In this document: piece after piece, positions 51,615-60,536 of the stretch
How positions within the stretch are numbered: position 1 is the stretch's first letter
Layout: each line of letters begins with the position of its first letter
Assembly (NCBI RefSeq): GCF_019801605.1
Contig: NZ_JAHVIT010000002.1
Coordinates: 1,054,001 to 1,118,000 of the forward strand
Length of the DNA stretch: 64,000 nt
Source: Maritimibacter alkaliphilus
Lineage (GTDB): Bacteria > Pseudomonadota > Alphaproteobacteria > Rhodobacterales > Rhodobacteraceae
Direction: 5' to 3'
Translations under genes and position numbers: made by a program
The notes under the pieces: generated by a model
Seen by the model: the letters and a program-made list of their open reading frames with translations, nothing else
Databases searched by the model: none
What the model was told of the DNA's origin: nothing

Positions 51615-52970
51615 TCAGATGGCCGAGGAGTGTTTCGCCTTCGTCATGTCATAGGCGTCGAAGCTGCGCGCGATGATCCGCGTCAGCGGGCGCGCGTCCT
51701 CGGGGATCAGCAGTCCTGCGTCCGAGACCTCCAGCAGCCCCTCGAAGCCCGCCGCGGCGTGGTCGTAGAGCTGGCGCGCGGTCTCGACCGGGATGCCGAA
51801 CCGGTCGCGCAGGTCCTGCGTGGACACGGAGAAATCGCACATCAGCGCCTCGATGATCCGCCCGCGCAGCAGGTCGTCCGGCGTGAAGGCATGGCCCTTG
51901 GCGGTCGAGAAGCGGCCCTCGCGGATCGCGGCGTTATGGGCCGAAGTGGCGGGCGCGTTCTGCGCGTAGCCCTGCGAGAAGCGCGAGATCGACGAGGCGC
52001 CGATGCCGATCAGCACCTCGGACTGATCGTCCGTGTAGCCCTGGAAGTTGCGGCGCAGCCTGCCCGCCTGCTGGGCGACGGCGAGGCCGTCCTCCGGCGT
52101 GGCGAAATGGTCGATCCCGATCTCGGCGTAGCCGTCCCACTTGAAGAGCTGGCGCGCGGTCTCGAAGAGGTCGAGCCGCTCGGTGGGCGTCGGCAGCGCG
52201 TCCGAGGGAATCATCGACTGCCGCCGCGCCATCCACGGCACATGGGCATAGCCGTAGAGCGCCACCCGGTCGGGGCCGAGGGCCAGCAGCTTCTGCACGC
52301 TCTCGGTGATGCGGGCGCGGCTCTGGTGCGGCAGGCCGAAGAGGATGTCGGTATTCAGGCTGTAGACGCCTGCCTCGCGCAGGGCCGCCACCGCGTCGCG
52401 GGTGATCTCGAAGCTCTGGATGCGGCCGATGGTGTTCTGGATCTCGGGGTCGAAGTCCTGCACCCCGATCGAGGCGCGGTTCATCCCGGCAAGCTTGAGC
52501 GCCTGCACCCGGTCGGCGTCGATCTCGTTCGGGTCGATCTCGACCGAGAACTCGGCCTCCGGGCCAAGCGGCACGGTGTCGAAGATCGCCCCGGCCAGCT
52601 CGGACATCATCCCGGCGGACAGCAGGGTCGGCGTGCCGCCGCCCCAGTGCAGCCGCGACAGGGTGACGCCCTCGGGCAGGCGCGCCTTCAGCAGCTGAAG
52701 CTCGGCCTTGAGAATTTGCAGGTAGGCCGCCACCGGGCTGTCGCTCTGGGTGCCCTGCGTGCGGCAGGCGCAGAACCAGCACAGACGCCGGCAAAACGGC
52801 ACGTGGACATAGAGAGAGATCGACGATCCGGCGGGGATGGCGCCGATCCAGTTGCCAAAGCTCTCAGGCCCGACCGCATCGGAAAAATGCGGCGCCGTGG
52901 GGTAGCTGGTGTACCGCGGCACTTTCGCGTCAAACAGTCCCAGCCGTTCAAGTTGCGTTTTCGGTATCAT
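51615..52970 (-). CDS. hemN: Oxygen-independent coproporphyrinogen III oxidase
   Basis: Radical SAM enzyme, 451 residues, converting coproporphyrinogen III to protoporphyrinogen IX without oxygen. The cluster motif is CRRLCWFC (Cys60, Cys64, Cys67, with Cys69 next), followed by HWGGGTPTLL, SVEIDPNEID and DILFGLPHQ. The C-terminal HemN domain has TDDQSEVLIGIGASSISRF. It diverges from fnrL over a single FNR box, so both should be induced by low oxygen. It supplies heme for the cbb3 oxidase encoded downstream. Confidence 0.95.
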   Translation of the reverse strand: MIPKTQLERLGLFDAKVPRYTSYPTAPHFSDAVGPESFGNWIGAIPAGSSISLYVHVPFCRRLCWFCACRTQGTQSDSPVAAYLQILKAELQLLKARLPEGVTLSRLHWGGGTPTLLSAGMMSELAGAIFDTVPLGPEAEFSVEIDPNEIDADRVQALKLAGMNRASIGVQDFDPEIQNTIGRIQSFEITRDAVAALREAGVYSLNTDILFGLPHQSRARITESVQKLLALGPDRVALYGYAHVPWMARRQSMIPSDALPTPTERLDLFETARQLFKWDGYAEIGIDHFATPEDGLAVAQQAGRLRRNFQGYTDDQSEVLIGIGASSISRFSQGYAQNAPATSAHNAAIREGRFSTAKGHAFTPDDLLRGRIIEALMCDFSVSTQDLRDRFGIPVETARQLYDHAAAGFEGLLEVSDAGLLIPEDARPLTRIIARSFDAYDMTKAKHSSAI

Positions 52971-53005
52971 GCACTTACCTTTGACGAAAGCGGCCGGCAG
53001 AAGCC

Positions 53006-53019
53006 TTGACCCAGATCAA
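53006..53019. promoter_or_regulatory. FNR box between hemN and fnrL
   Basis: TTGACCCAGATCAA differs from the consensus TTGAT-N4-ATCAA by one base. It is 36 bases upstream of hemN and 17 bases upstream of fnrL, so FnrL probably activates hemN and controls its own gene. Confidence 0.8.
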
Positions 53020-53036
53020 TCTCATGAAGTGTTATT

Positions 53037-53783
53037 ATGTTGCAGGAAGCTTTTTCGATCGGCTCGCATGATTGTGGCGACTGCCCCATCCGCCACCGCG
53101 CCGTCTGCGCCCGCTGCGAGGCGGACGAGCTCGAGCAGCTCGAGGAAATCAAGTACTACCGCAGTTTCGAAGCCGGCCAGACCGTCATCTGGTCCGGCGA
53201 CAGGATGGATTTCGTGGGCTCTGTCGTGTCGGGAATCGCCACGCTGACCCAGACCATGGAAGACGGCCGCACCCAGATGGTGGGGCTGTTGCTGCCCTCC
53301 GATTTCGTCGGTCGCCCCGGGCGTCAGGGCTCTGCCTATGACGTGGTGGCGACGACCGATCTGGTCATGTGCTGCTTCCGCAAGAAGCCCTTCGAGCAGA
53401 TGATGGAGACGACGCCGCATATTGCGCAGCGCCTGCTCCAGATGACGCTCGATGAGCTCGACGCGGCACGGGAATGGATGCTGGTGCTGGGGCGCAAGAC
53501 CGCGCGCGAGAAGATCGCCTCGCTGCTGGCGATCATCGCCCGGCGCGATGCGACGCTGCACCTGCGCGGCACCGACGGGCCGCTGGTCTTCGACCTGCCC
53601 CTGACCCGCGAGGCGATGGCCGATTACCTCGGCCTGACGCTGGAGACGGTGAGCCGGCAGGTCTCGGCACTGAAGCGGGACGGGGTGATCGAGTTGCAGG
53701 GCAAGCGCCACGTGACGATCCCCGATTTCGGCCGCCTGCTGGAAGAGGCGGGCGACGACAGCGACGGCGGCATGCTGGCCTGA
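53037..53783 (+). CDS. fnrL: Oxygen-sensing regulator FnrL
   Basis: A 248-residue Crp/Fnr regulator. The N terminus holds Cys13, Cys16, Cys24 and Cys27 (CGDCPIRHRAVCARC), with a central Cys pair at 113-114 (VMCCFRK); together these can hold an oxygen-labile 4Fe-4S cluster. The helix-turn-helix is EAMADYLGLTLETVSRQVSALKRDG, with recognition residues E and SR typical of FNR binding to TTGAT. It sits next to hemN and upstream of cco genes with FNR boxes. The ATG at 53037 lacks a strong ribosome binding site. Confidence 0.94.
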   Translation: MLQEAFSIGSHDCGDCPIRHRAVCARCEADELEQLEEIKYYRSFEAGQTVIWSGDRMDFVGSVVSGIATLTQTMEDGRTQMVGLLLPSDFVGRPGRQGSAYDVVATTDLVMCCFRKKPFEQMMETTPHIAQRLLQMTLDELDAAREWMLVLGRKTAREKIASLLAIIARRDATLHLRGTDGPLVFDLPLTREAMADYLGLTLETVSRQVSALKRDGVIELQGKRHVTIPDFGRLLEEAGDDSDGGMLA

Positions 53784-53805
53784 GCTGCGTCGTATCCCTG
53801 ACGTG

Positions 53806-53831
53806 AAAAGCCGCGGGAGACCGCGGCTTTT
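53806..53831. terminator. Bidirectional terminator between fnrL and a GNAT gene
   Basis: An 11-bp stem AAAAGCCGCGG / CCGCGGCTTTT with loop GAGA, symmetrical A and T runs, ends the convergent fnrL and GNAT genes. Confidence 0.85.
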
Positions 53832-53858
53832 GCATGTCCGGACGGGCGGTGCACGACC

Positions 53859-54335
53859 TCAACCGAGCATCTTTTCCATGTAGACCCGGTTGCGCCCCTT
53901 CTCGGTGATCCGCGCGGTTTCGACATAGCCGCGGGCGGCGTAGATCGCGATGTTCGCGGCCATCTTCTCGTGGGTGTAGAGCCGGATGCGGTCCCGCCCC
54001 ATGGCGCGGGCGATCTGCTCCGCCGCGTCGAGAAGGATGCGCCCGTGGCCCTTGCCCTTGGCCTCCGCCGCGAGCGCCACGTTGTCGAGCATCAGGGCAT
54101 CCGCCTGCGGGATCAGCACCAGAAGGCCCAGCACCTCCTGCCCGTCGGGGCGGTAGATCAGCGCGTGGCCGTTGGCGATGAAGGCGGCGTAGTCGTCATC
54201 CATCGGCCCCGCCCGCTGGCCGAGGAGCGGGGTCCAGGGGCCATAGGCGGCCTCGACGATCTCCTGCACGCGGGGCAGGTCGGCGAACCGGGCGAGGGAC
54301 AATCCGGCGGGAAGGGACGCGGGCAGGGGGGGCAT
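53859..54335 (-). CDS. GNAT family N-acetyltransferase
   Basis: A 158-residue GNAT enzyme. The acetyl-CoA region reads LDNVALAAEAKGKGHGRILLDAAEQIARAMG and the C terminus has ANIAIYAARGYVETARITEKGRNRVYMEK, a form frequent in uncharacterised small-molecule acetyltransferases. It converges on fnrL. Nothing in its context gives a substrate. Confidence 0.82.
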   Translation of the reverse strand: MPPLPASLPAGLSLARFADLPRVQEIVEAAYGPWTPLLGQRAGPMDDDYAAFIANGHALIYRPDGQEVLGLLVLIPQADALMLDNVALAAEAKGKGHGRILLDAAEQIARAMGRDRIRLYTHEKMAANIAIYAARGYVETARITEKGRNRVYMEKMLG

Positions 54336-54521
54336 TGGGGCCTCCGGTCTAGGATTGCCGGAAGCCTAGCGGAGGAGCGGCGCGGCCCAAAGATCCAGCG
54401 CCGGAAAAGGGGAGGGGCCACAGGGGGCCACAGGGGGCGGGGAGCCACGGGGGCCCATCAGAGGCAAGCGGGGCGGACCAGATGGCCCGCCCCGCGCGTG
54501 TTCAAACCTGATGCCGCGGGC

Positions 54522-55361
54522 TCAGTGGGACATGAAGACCGGCACGTGGGCCTCTTCCAGCATGTTGCGCGTGGCCCCGCCGAGGATCGCCTCGCGGAAG
54601 CGGGAGTGGCCGTAGGCCCCCATGACGATCATGTCGGCACCGATCTCGCTGGCGTGGCGGCGCAGCACGTCGGAGATGCGCGGCACCGTCTTGGAGAGCA
54701 CGTCGATCTCGGCGTGGATGCCGTGCCGGGAGAGGTACTGGGCCAGCATCCCGCCCGGATCGGAGCGGTTCGGCCCATGCACCGGCGGGTCGATGACCGT
54801 GATGTGCACGTTCTCGGCGGTGATCAGGATCGGAAGGGCGGCGCGAATCGCATCCAGCGCTTCGCGGCTCTCGTTCCAGGCGACGACGATTCGCTTCGGC
54901 TTGGCAGAGGGCGTGGCGGCATCGGGGACCACGATCACCGGCACCTGTCCGTCGAACATGGCAGCCTCGACCACCGGCTCCAGTTCCATCCCGCGGCCTT
55001 CGCCGTAGGGCGTGGGCAGCACGGCGATGTCGGTGAACCGGGCCCGGGCCGCGACGTGACGACCGAGATCGCCCAACTGGGCCACGGCGGAATCGGTGGA
55101 CCAGCGCCCGCCCAGCTTGGTCAGCTCGGCCTTGGCCAGCTCTTCCAGCTCGACGGCCTCGGCCTTGGTGCGCTCCATGGTTTCCTGGATCACCGCGGCA
55201 GAGGCGCCGGCGTAGTAGTAGCCCACCTGCGTCCGGTCGACGCCAAGGCAGAGCACATCGAGATGCGCCCCGTAGTCGGCGGCCAGGGCAGAGGCCTTCT
55301 CAAGAAGGGGTTTCACAAGCGCCTTATCGGTGAGCGCGGTAAAGATAGATTTGTACACCAT
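54522..55361 (-). CDS. Universal stress protein, two UspA domains
   Basis: A 279-residue protein with two UspA folds in tandem. The N-terminal one (MVYKSIFTALTDKALVKPLLEKA) lacks a nucleotide motif; the C-terminal one ends with the ATP-binding signature MGAYGHSRFREAILGGATRNML. It diverges from ccoN, and FNR-like boxes lie between them, so it is likely induced at low oxygen like anaerobic Usp proteins in other alphaproteobacteria. The start is ATG 55361, with AAGGAAGGA before it, not the upstream in-frame codon. Confidence 0.88.
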   Translation of the reverse strand: MVYKSIFTALTDKALVKPLLEKASALAADYGAHLDVLCLGVDRTQVGYYYAGASAAVIQETMERTKAEAVELEELAKAELTKLGGRWSTDSAVAQLGDLGRHVAARARFTDIAVLPTPYGEGRGMELEPVVEAAMFDGQVPVIVVPDAATPSAKPKRIVVAWNESREALDAIRAALPILITAENVHITVIDPPVHGPNRSDPGGMLAQYLSRHGIHAEIDVLSKTVPRISDVLRRHASEIGADMIVMGAYGHSRFREAILGGATRNMLEEAHVPVFMSH

Positions 55362-55380
55362 TGGAGTCCTTCCTTTCCGA

Positions 55381-55398
55381 AGGTTGCTCAGACAACCT
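55381..55398 (-). promoter_or_regulatory. Inverted repeat in the usp leader
   Basis: AGGTTG and CAACCT flank CTCAGA. The repeat lies 20 bases upstream of the usp start and adjoins its ribosome binding site, so the RNA hairpin could affect translation. Confidence 0.35.
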
Positions 55399-55421
55399 AT
55401 GCGCATTTAATCTTCCTGACA

Positions 55422-55435
55422 TTGACCCCGGTCAA
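55422..55435. promoter_or_regulatory. FNR-like box (usp side)
   Basis: TTGACCCCGGTCAA is a symmetrical variant of the FNR consensus with C and G in place of the inner T and A. It lies 61 bases upstream of the usp start. Confidence 0.6.
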
Positions 55436-55453
55436 GGATGCGAGTTGCGAGTG

Positions 55454-55467
55454 TTGATGCAGATCAA
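55454..55467. promoter_or_regulatory. Perfect FNR box (ccoN side)
   Basis: TTGATGCAGATCAA matches TTGAT-N4-ATCAA exactly. It lies about 108 bases upstream of ccoN and 19 bases from the companion box, suited to activation of ccoNOQP at low oxygen. Confidence 0.85.
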
Positions 55468-55575
55468 GGCGGTTCGCCGGTAGTCCCCGCATTAAGCTCT
55501 CAGTCTGAAAAGAACCTCACGTGCTCGTGACTCGTCGCGAGGGAGGGTGCGTGCGGCTGGACAAAGGGACGCGTT

Positions 55576-57180
<1,605 letters not shown>

Positions 57181-57192
57181 GGAGCGAGAGAG

Positions 57193-57918
57193 ATGGCAAT
57201 TCTCGACAAGCATAAAATCCTCGAAAAGAACGCCACGCTGCTGCTGGCCTGTTCCTTCGCGGTGGTCACGATCGGCGGCATCGTTGAAATCGCCCCGCTG
57301 TTCTACCTTGAGAACACGATCGAGGAAGTGGAGGGCGTGCGCCCCTACTCCCCGCTCGAACTGACGGGCCGGGACATCTACATCCGGGAGGGCTGCTATG
57401 TCTGCCACTCCCAGATGATCCGGCCCATGCGGGACGAGGTGGAGCGTTACGGTCACTACTCGCTGGCGGCGGAATCGATGTACGACCACCCGTTCCAGTG
57501 GGGTTCCAAGCGGACGGGGCCCGACCTCGCCCGCGTCGGCGGCCGCTACTCGGACGAGTGGCACGTCGACCACCTGACCGACCCGCAGTCGGTGGTGCCG
57601 GAATCGGTGATGCCCAAGTACGGTTTCCTCAGCAACACGCTGATCGAAGGCACGTACGTGGCGGACCTGATGAGCACCCACCGCATGGTCGGTGTCCCCT
57701 ACACGGACGAGATGATCGAGAACGCCGCGGCGGACTTCAAGGTTCAGATCGATCCCTGGGGCGACATCGACGGGTTGATGGAACGCTATCCCGGCGCGCA
57801 GGTCCGCAACTTCGACGGCGAACCCGGCATCACGGAAATGGATGCGCTGATCGCCTACCTGCAAATGCTCGGCACGCTGGTCGATTTCTCGACCTTCACG
57901 CCCGACGCGAGCCGGTAA
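57193..57918 (+). CDS. ccoO: cbb3 oxidase subunit II, monoheme cytochrome (CcoO)
   Basis: A 241-residue membrane-bound cytochrome c with an N-terminal anchor ([26 protein letters not shown]) and one heme site CYVCH (Cys68, Cys71, His72) in the conserved [24 protein letters not shown] Met in [11 protein letters not shown] is the likely axial ligand. It passes electrons from CcoP to the heme b of CcoN. AGGAG (57180-57184) precedes its ATG, and a second one (57919-57923) precedes the ATG of ccoQ. Confidence 0.97.
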   Translation: MAILDKHKILEKNATLLLACSFAVVTIGGIVEIAPLFYLENTIEEVEGVRPYSPLELTGRDIYIREGCYVCHSQMIRPMRDEVERYGHYSLAAESMYDHPFQWGSKRTGPDLARVGGRYSDEWHVDHLTDPQSVVPESVMPKYGFLSNTLIEGTYVADLMSTHRMVGVPYTDEMIENAAADFKVQIDPWGDIDGLMERYPGAQVRNFDGEPGITEMDALIAYLQMLGTLVDFSTFTPDASR

Positions 57919-57930
57919 GGAGGAGACGTC

Positions 57931-58125
57931 ATGGACCTCTATTCCCTTCTCCGTCAGTTCGCGGACAGCTGGATGCTGCTGGCGCTCTTCCTGTTCTTCT
58001 TGGGCGTGATCCTCTGGGTCATCCGTCCCGGGAGCACGAAGACCTATCGCGACACGGCAAACATCCCGTTCCGTCACGAGAACGCCCCTGCCAAGGCAGA
58101 GGCCAACGCCCGCAAGGAGGCGTGA
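57931..58125 (+). CDS. ccoQ: cbb3 oxidase small subunit (CcoQ)
   Basis: A 64-residue single-helix protein ([19 protein letters not shown]), followed by a charged tail with [18 protein letters not shown]. CcoQ stabilises the cbb3 complex. It lies 12 bases after ccoO, and its stop is separated from the ccoP ATG by one base. Confidence 0.93.
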   Translation: MDLYSLLRQFADSWMLLALFLFFLGVILWVIRPGSTKTYRDTANIPFRHENAPAKAEANARKEA

Positions 58126-58126
58126 G

Positions 58127-58987
58127 ATGAGCAAAGACCTGAAAGAGAAATACGGTACGACAGGCCATAGCTGGGACGGGATCGAAGAGCTCAACACCCC
58201 GATGCCGCGCTGGTGGCTCTGGACCTTCTATGCCTGCATCTTCTGGGCGGTGCTCTACACGATCGCCTTCCCCGCATGGCCCCTGATCACGGGCGCCACG
58301 CCCGGCGTTCTGGGGTTCTCGACCCGGGGCGAGGTGGCCGAGGAGATCGCCGCTGTCGAACAGGCCAACATGCAGATCAACCAGCAGCTCGCCTCGGTCG
58401 AGCTGACCTCGATCGCGGGCGATCCGGAGCTGAACCAATATGCCGTCTCTGCCGGTGCCGCGGTCTTCAAGACCTGGTGCGCGCAGTGCCACGGCTCGGG
58501 CGCGGCCGGTGCGGTGGGGTATCCCAACCTGCTGGACGATGACTGGCTCTGGGGTGGCGACATCGAGGCGATCCACACGACGGTGACCCACGGTATCCGC
58601 AACGACACCGATCCGGACGCGCGCTATTCGCAGATGCCCGCCTTCGGCACCGATGACCTGCTGGAAGATGCCCAGATCGACGCCGTGGTGAACTACGTCA
58701 TGTCGCTGAGCGGTGAGCCGCAGGATGCCGGTCTGGTCTCCGAAGGGGCCGAGGTCTTTGCCGAAAACTGTGCCTCCTGCCACATGGAAGACGGCACCGG
58801 TGACCGGGAGCAGGGCGCGCCGAACCTGACCGACGCGATCTGGCTCTACGGCGGCGACTACGCCACCCTCAAGGAGACGGTCGAGAAGGCCCGTTTCGGT
58901 GTCATGCCGAACTGGAACAGCCGCCTGACCGAGGCGCAGATCCGCGCCGTGGCAACCTACGTCCACCAGCTGGGCGGCGGCGAGTGA
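58127..58987 (+). CDS. ccoP: cbb3 oxidase subunit III, diheme cytochrome (CcoP)
   Basis: A 286-residue diheme cytochrome c with a single anchor helix ([20 protein letters not shown]). The heme sites are CAQCH (Cys118, Cys121, His122) and CASCH (Cys215, Cys218, His219). It accepts electrons from soluble or membrane cytochromes, such as the cy-type protein encoded at 44992. The short cytoplasmic head [25 protein letters not shown] is typical. A strong hairpin ends the operon. Confidence 0.96.
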   Translation: MSKDLKEKYGTTGHSWDGIEELNTPMPRWWLWTFYACIFWAVLYTIAFPAWPLITGATPGVLGFSTRGEVAEEIAAVEQANMQINQQLASVELTSIAGDPELNQYAVSAGAAVFKTWCAQCHGSGAAGAVGYPNLLDDDWLWGGDIEAIHTTVTHGIRNDTDPDARYSQMPAFGTDDLLEDAQIDAVVNYVMSLSGEPQDAGLVSEGAEVFAENCASCHMEDGTGDREQGAPNLTDAIWLYGGDYATLKETVEKARFGVMPNWNSRLTEAQIRAVATYVHQLGGGE

Positions 58988-59000
58988 CCTGACAAGAACA

Positions 59001-59025
59001 CCCCGCGCGGGCATCCCGCGCGGGG
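59001..59025 (+). terminator. Hairpin after ccoP
   Basis: CCCCGCGCGGG pairs with CCCGCGCGGGG around CAT, starting 14 bases after ccoP. No T-run follows. Confidence 0.55.
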
Positions 59026-59070
59026 CGGCACCGGCCCGTTCGTCCTGTTCGCGCGTTTCCTGAACGGCCG

Positions 59071-59115
59071 GTGCCTGTTAGTCGCGTGCCTGTTAATCGC
59101 GTGCGTATTGATCCC
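59071..59115. repeat. Three imperfect 15-bp tandem units
   Basis: GTGCCTGTTAGTCGC, GTGCCTGTTAATCGC and GTGCGTATTGATCCC follow one another after the ccoP hairpin. The first two differ by one base, the third by five. No function is evident. Confidence 0.6.
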
Positions 59116-59137
59116 CCGACGCGCAGAAGAGATTTGA

Positions 59138-59173
59138 AGCCTCCGGCGGGGATATTTCCGAACAGTGGATGAG
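59138..59173 (-). repeat. Dispersed intergenic element, copy 4, inverted
   Basis: Read on the minus strand it begins CATCCACTGTTC, followed by GGAAATATCCCCGCCGG. It lacks the GGGGGC-AGACA hairpin. It follows the small-ORF pair at 59195 on the same strand, matching the placement of other copies after gene ends. Confidence 0.7.
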
Positions 59174-59194
59174 AGGACTGGCCCCCGCGTGGGG

Positions 59195-59311
59195 TCATGT
59201 GCGTTTGCGCAGCCGGACCTCGTGCGGGAGGGGCTGGTCCTTCTGCCAGCCGGAGCGGCGGCGGGCTTCCTCCGCCACCACGTCGAGGGGACGCCAGAGA
59301 ACGGGGCTCAC
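59195..59311 (-). CDS. Candidate small protein, 38 residues (second of pair)
   Basis: Frame MSPVLWRPLDVVAEEARRRS then GWQKDQPLPHEVRLRKRT, starting from GTG at 59311. The GTG overlaps the stop of the preceding small frame as GTGA, and GGAGCGGGGC before it is a usable ribosome binding site. The composition (helix with WRPLDVVAEEARRR, basic tail) looks protein-like, but I do not recognise a family. It is divergent from a LysR gene and followed by a dispersed element. Too short for certainty. Confidence 0.4.
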   Translation of the reverse strand: MSPVLWRPLDVVAEEARRRSGWQKDQPLPHEVRLRKRT

Positions 59312-59397
59312 TTGCCCCGCTCCCGGCGCGGTTTCCGGGGGGCAGGGCGGTCCGTCCGGGCGGCCGTCATGAAAGATTTCGCGTAGATACCGAGCAT
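59308..59397 (-). CDS. Candidate small basic protein, 29 residues (first of pair)
   Basis: MLGIYAKSFMTAARTDRPAP then RKPRRERGK, starting at ATG 59397 with AGGAG nine bases upstream. It is strongly basic and Pro-rich. The stop overlaps the GTG of the next frame. The tail of a neighbouring frame extends upstream without a start codon, so a frameshifted single gene is an alternative reading. No family recognised. Confidence 0.35.
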   Translation of the reverse strand: MLGIYAKSFMTAARTDRPAPRKPRRERGK

Positions 59398-59498
59398 GGT
59401 CTTTCTCCTGAGCTGTCGTTTCTTGCCTTGAACATCGCGGCTGTCGCGTCACAATGCCAATCAGGAATGGTTCTGCTGTGTAAGGTAGTCTTACAGAT

Positions 59499-60422
59499 AT
59501 GGATTGGCTGTCGCTGCCGCCCCTGACCGCGCTGCGGGCCTTCGCGGCCTTTGCCGAGGCGGGCACGATGTCCGGCGCGGGGGCGGCGCTGAACGTGAGC
59601 CACGCCGCGATCAGCCAGCAGATCCGCGCGCTGGAGGAGCACATGGGCCTGCCGCTGCTGGACCGGCACGCGGGGCGCGGGGCCCTGACGCCCGCGGGCA
59701 GTACGTTGGCGCTGGCCCTGGCGGAGGGGTTCGACACGATCGAGCGCACCGTGGCCGCGCTGACCGGCGCGGATGCGGAACGCCCGCTCCAGATCACCAC
59801 CACGCCGGCCTTTGCCTCGGGCTGGCTGATGCCGCGGCTTGCGGACTTCCGGGCGCAGCATCCCGGGGTCTCGCTCATGCTCGACCCCTCGCCGGAGCTG
59901 AAGCGGATCGAGCCCGGGGGGATCGACCTCGGCGTGCGCTACGGGTCCGGCACATGGCCGGGGCTGGAGGCGGAGCTGCTGGTGGAGAGCTCGATCGCCA
60001 TCGTCGCCGCGCCGGCGCTGGTGGGGGAGGGCGCCTATGACGCCCCGGCGCAGCTGACCGCCTTCCACTGGCTGCAGGAACTGGGCACCAGCGAGGCCTC
60101 GGATTTCCTGGCGGAGCATGGTGCGGCGCTTGATCGCAGCAAGGGCGTCACCTCGGCCCCCGGCAACCTGATGATCGAGGCCGCCCGTAACGGGCAGGGC
60201 ATCGCCGTGGTTGGGCGGGCCTTCGTCGAAGCGGACATCGAGGCCGGGCGTTTGCGGCTTCTTTTTGAGGATCGGCGCAAGAAGGGCTATTATCTGGTGA
60301 CCCGGCCCGGGGTCGCCCGCCCCCCGGTGCGGGATTTCACCCGCTGGCTGAAGACACAGGCACGGGCGCAGGCACGGCGGGCGGACAAACCGGCGGGACA
60401 CGGTGGCGGCCCGCCGAGCTAA
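59499..60422 (+). CDS. LysR family transcriptional regulator (GcvA-like)
   Basis: A 307-residue LysR regulator with helix-turn-helix LRAFAAFAEAGTMSGAGAALNVSHAAISQQIRALEEHMGLPLL at the N terminus and an effector domain starting near residue 92 (LQITTTPAFASGWLMPRLADF). The GcvA-like style (SGWLMPRL, YGSGTWPGLEAELL) suits it. It diverges from the small-ORF pair and sits between the ccoNOQP and ccoGHI operons, a position not seen in every relative. Its targets may be the small ORFs. Confidence 0.88.
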   Translation: MDWLSLPPLTALRAFAAFAEAGTMSGAGAALNVSHAAISQQIRALEEHMGLPLLDRHAGRGALTPAGSTLALALAEGFDTIERTVAALTGADAERPLQITTTPAFASGWLMPRLADFRAQHPGVSLMLDPSPELKRIEPGGIDLGVRYGSGTWPGLEAELLVESSIAIVAAPALVGEGAYDAPAQLTAFHWLQELGTSEASDFLAEHGAALDRSKGVTSAPGNLMIEAARNGQGIAVVGRAFVEADIEAGRLRLLFEDRRKKGYYLVTRPGVARPPVRDFTRWLKTQARAQARRADKPAGHGGGPPS

Positions 60423-60460
60423 GGTACGGGTGAAATTAAGGTACCGGGAAAATGTCGCAT

Positions 60461-60474
60461 TTGACCCAAGTCAA
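60461..60474 (+). promoter_or_regulatory. FNR-like box upstream of ccoG
   Basis: TTGACCCAAGTCAA, a symmetrical variant of TTGAT-N4-ATCAA, lies 62 bases before the ccoG start chosen here. It indicates separate FnrL control for the ccoGHI operon. Confidence 0.7.
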
Positions 60475-60536
60475 TGCCGTGATCCCCTGTCCGGGTCAGA
60501 AGACCATCAGCCAGTGTGCAGCCGGAGTGTGTTTCC

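Noticed and set aside
54411-54455. Short GGGGCCACA repeats before the GNAT gene start
   Set aside because: Two or three imperfect G/C-rich units only, too short and too compositional to call a repeat element.
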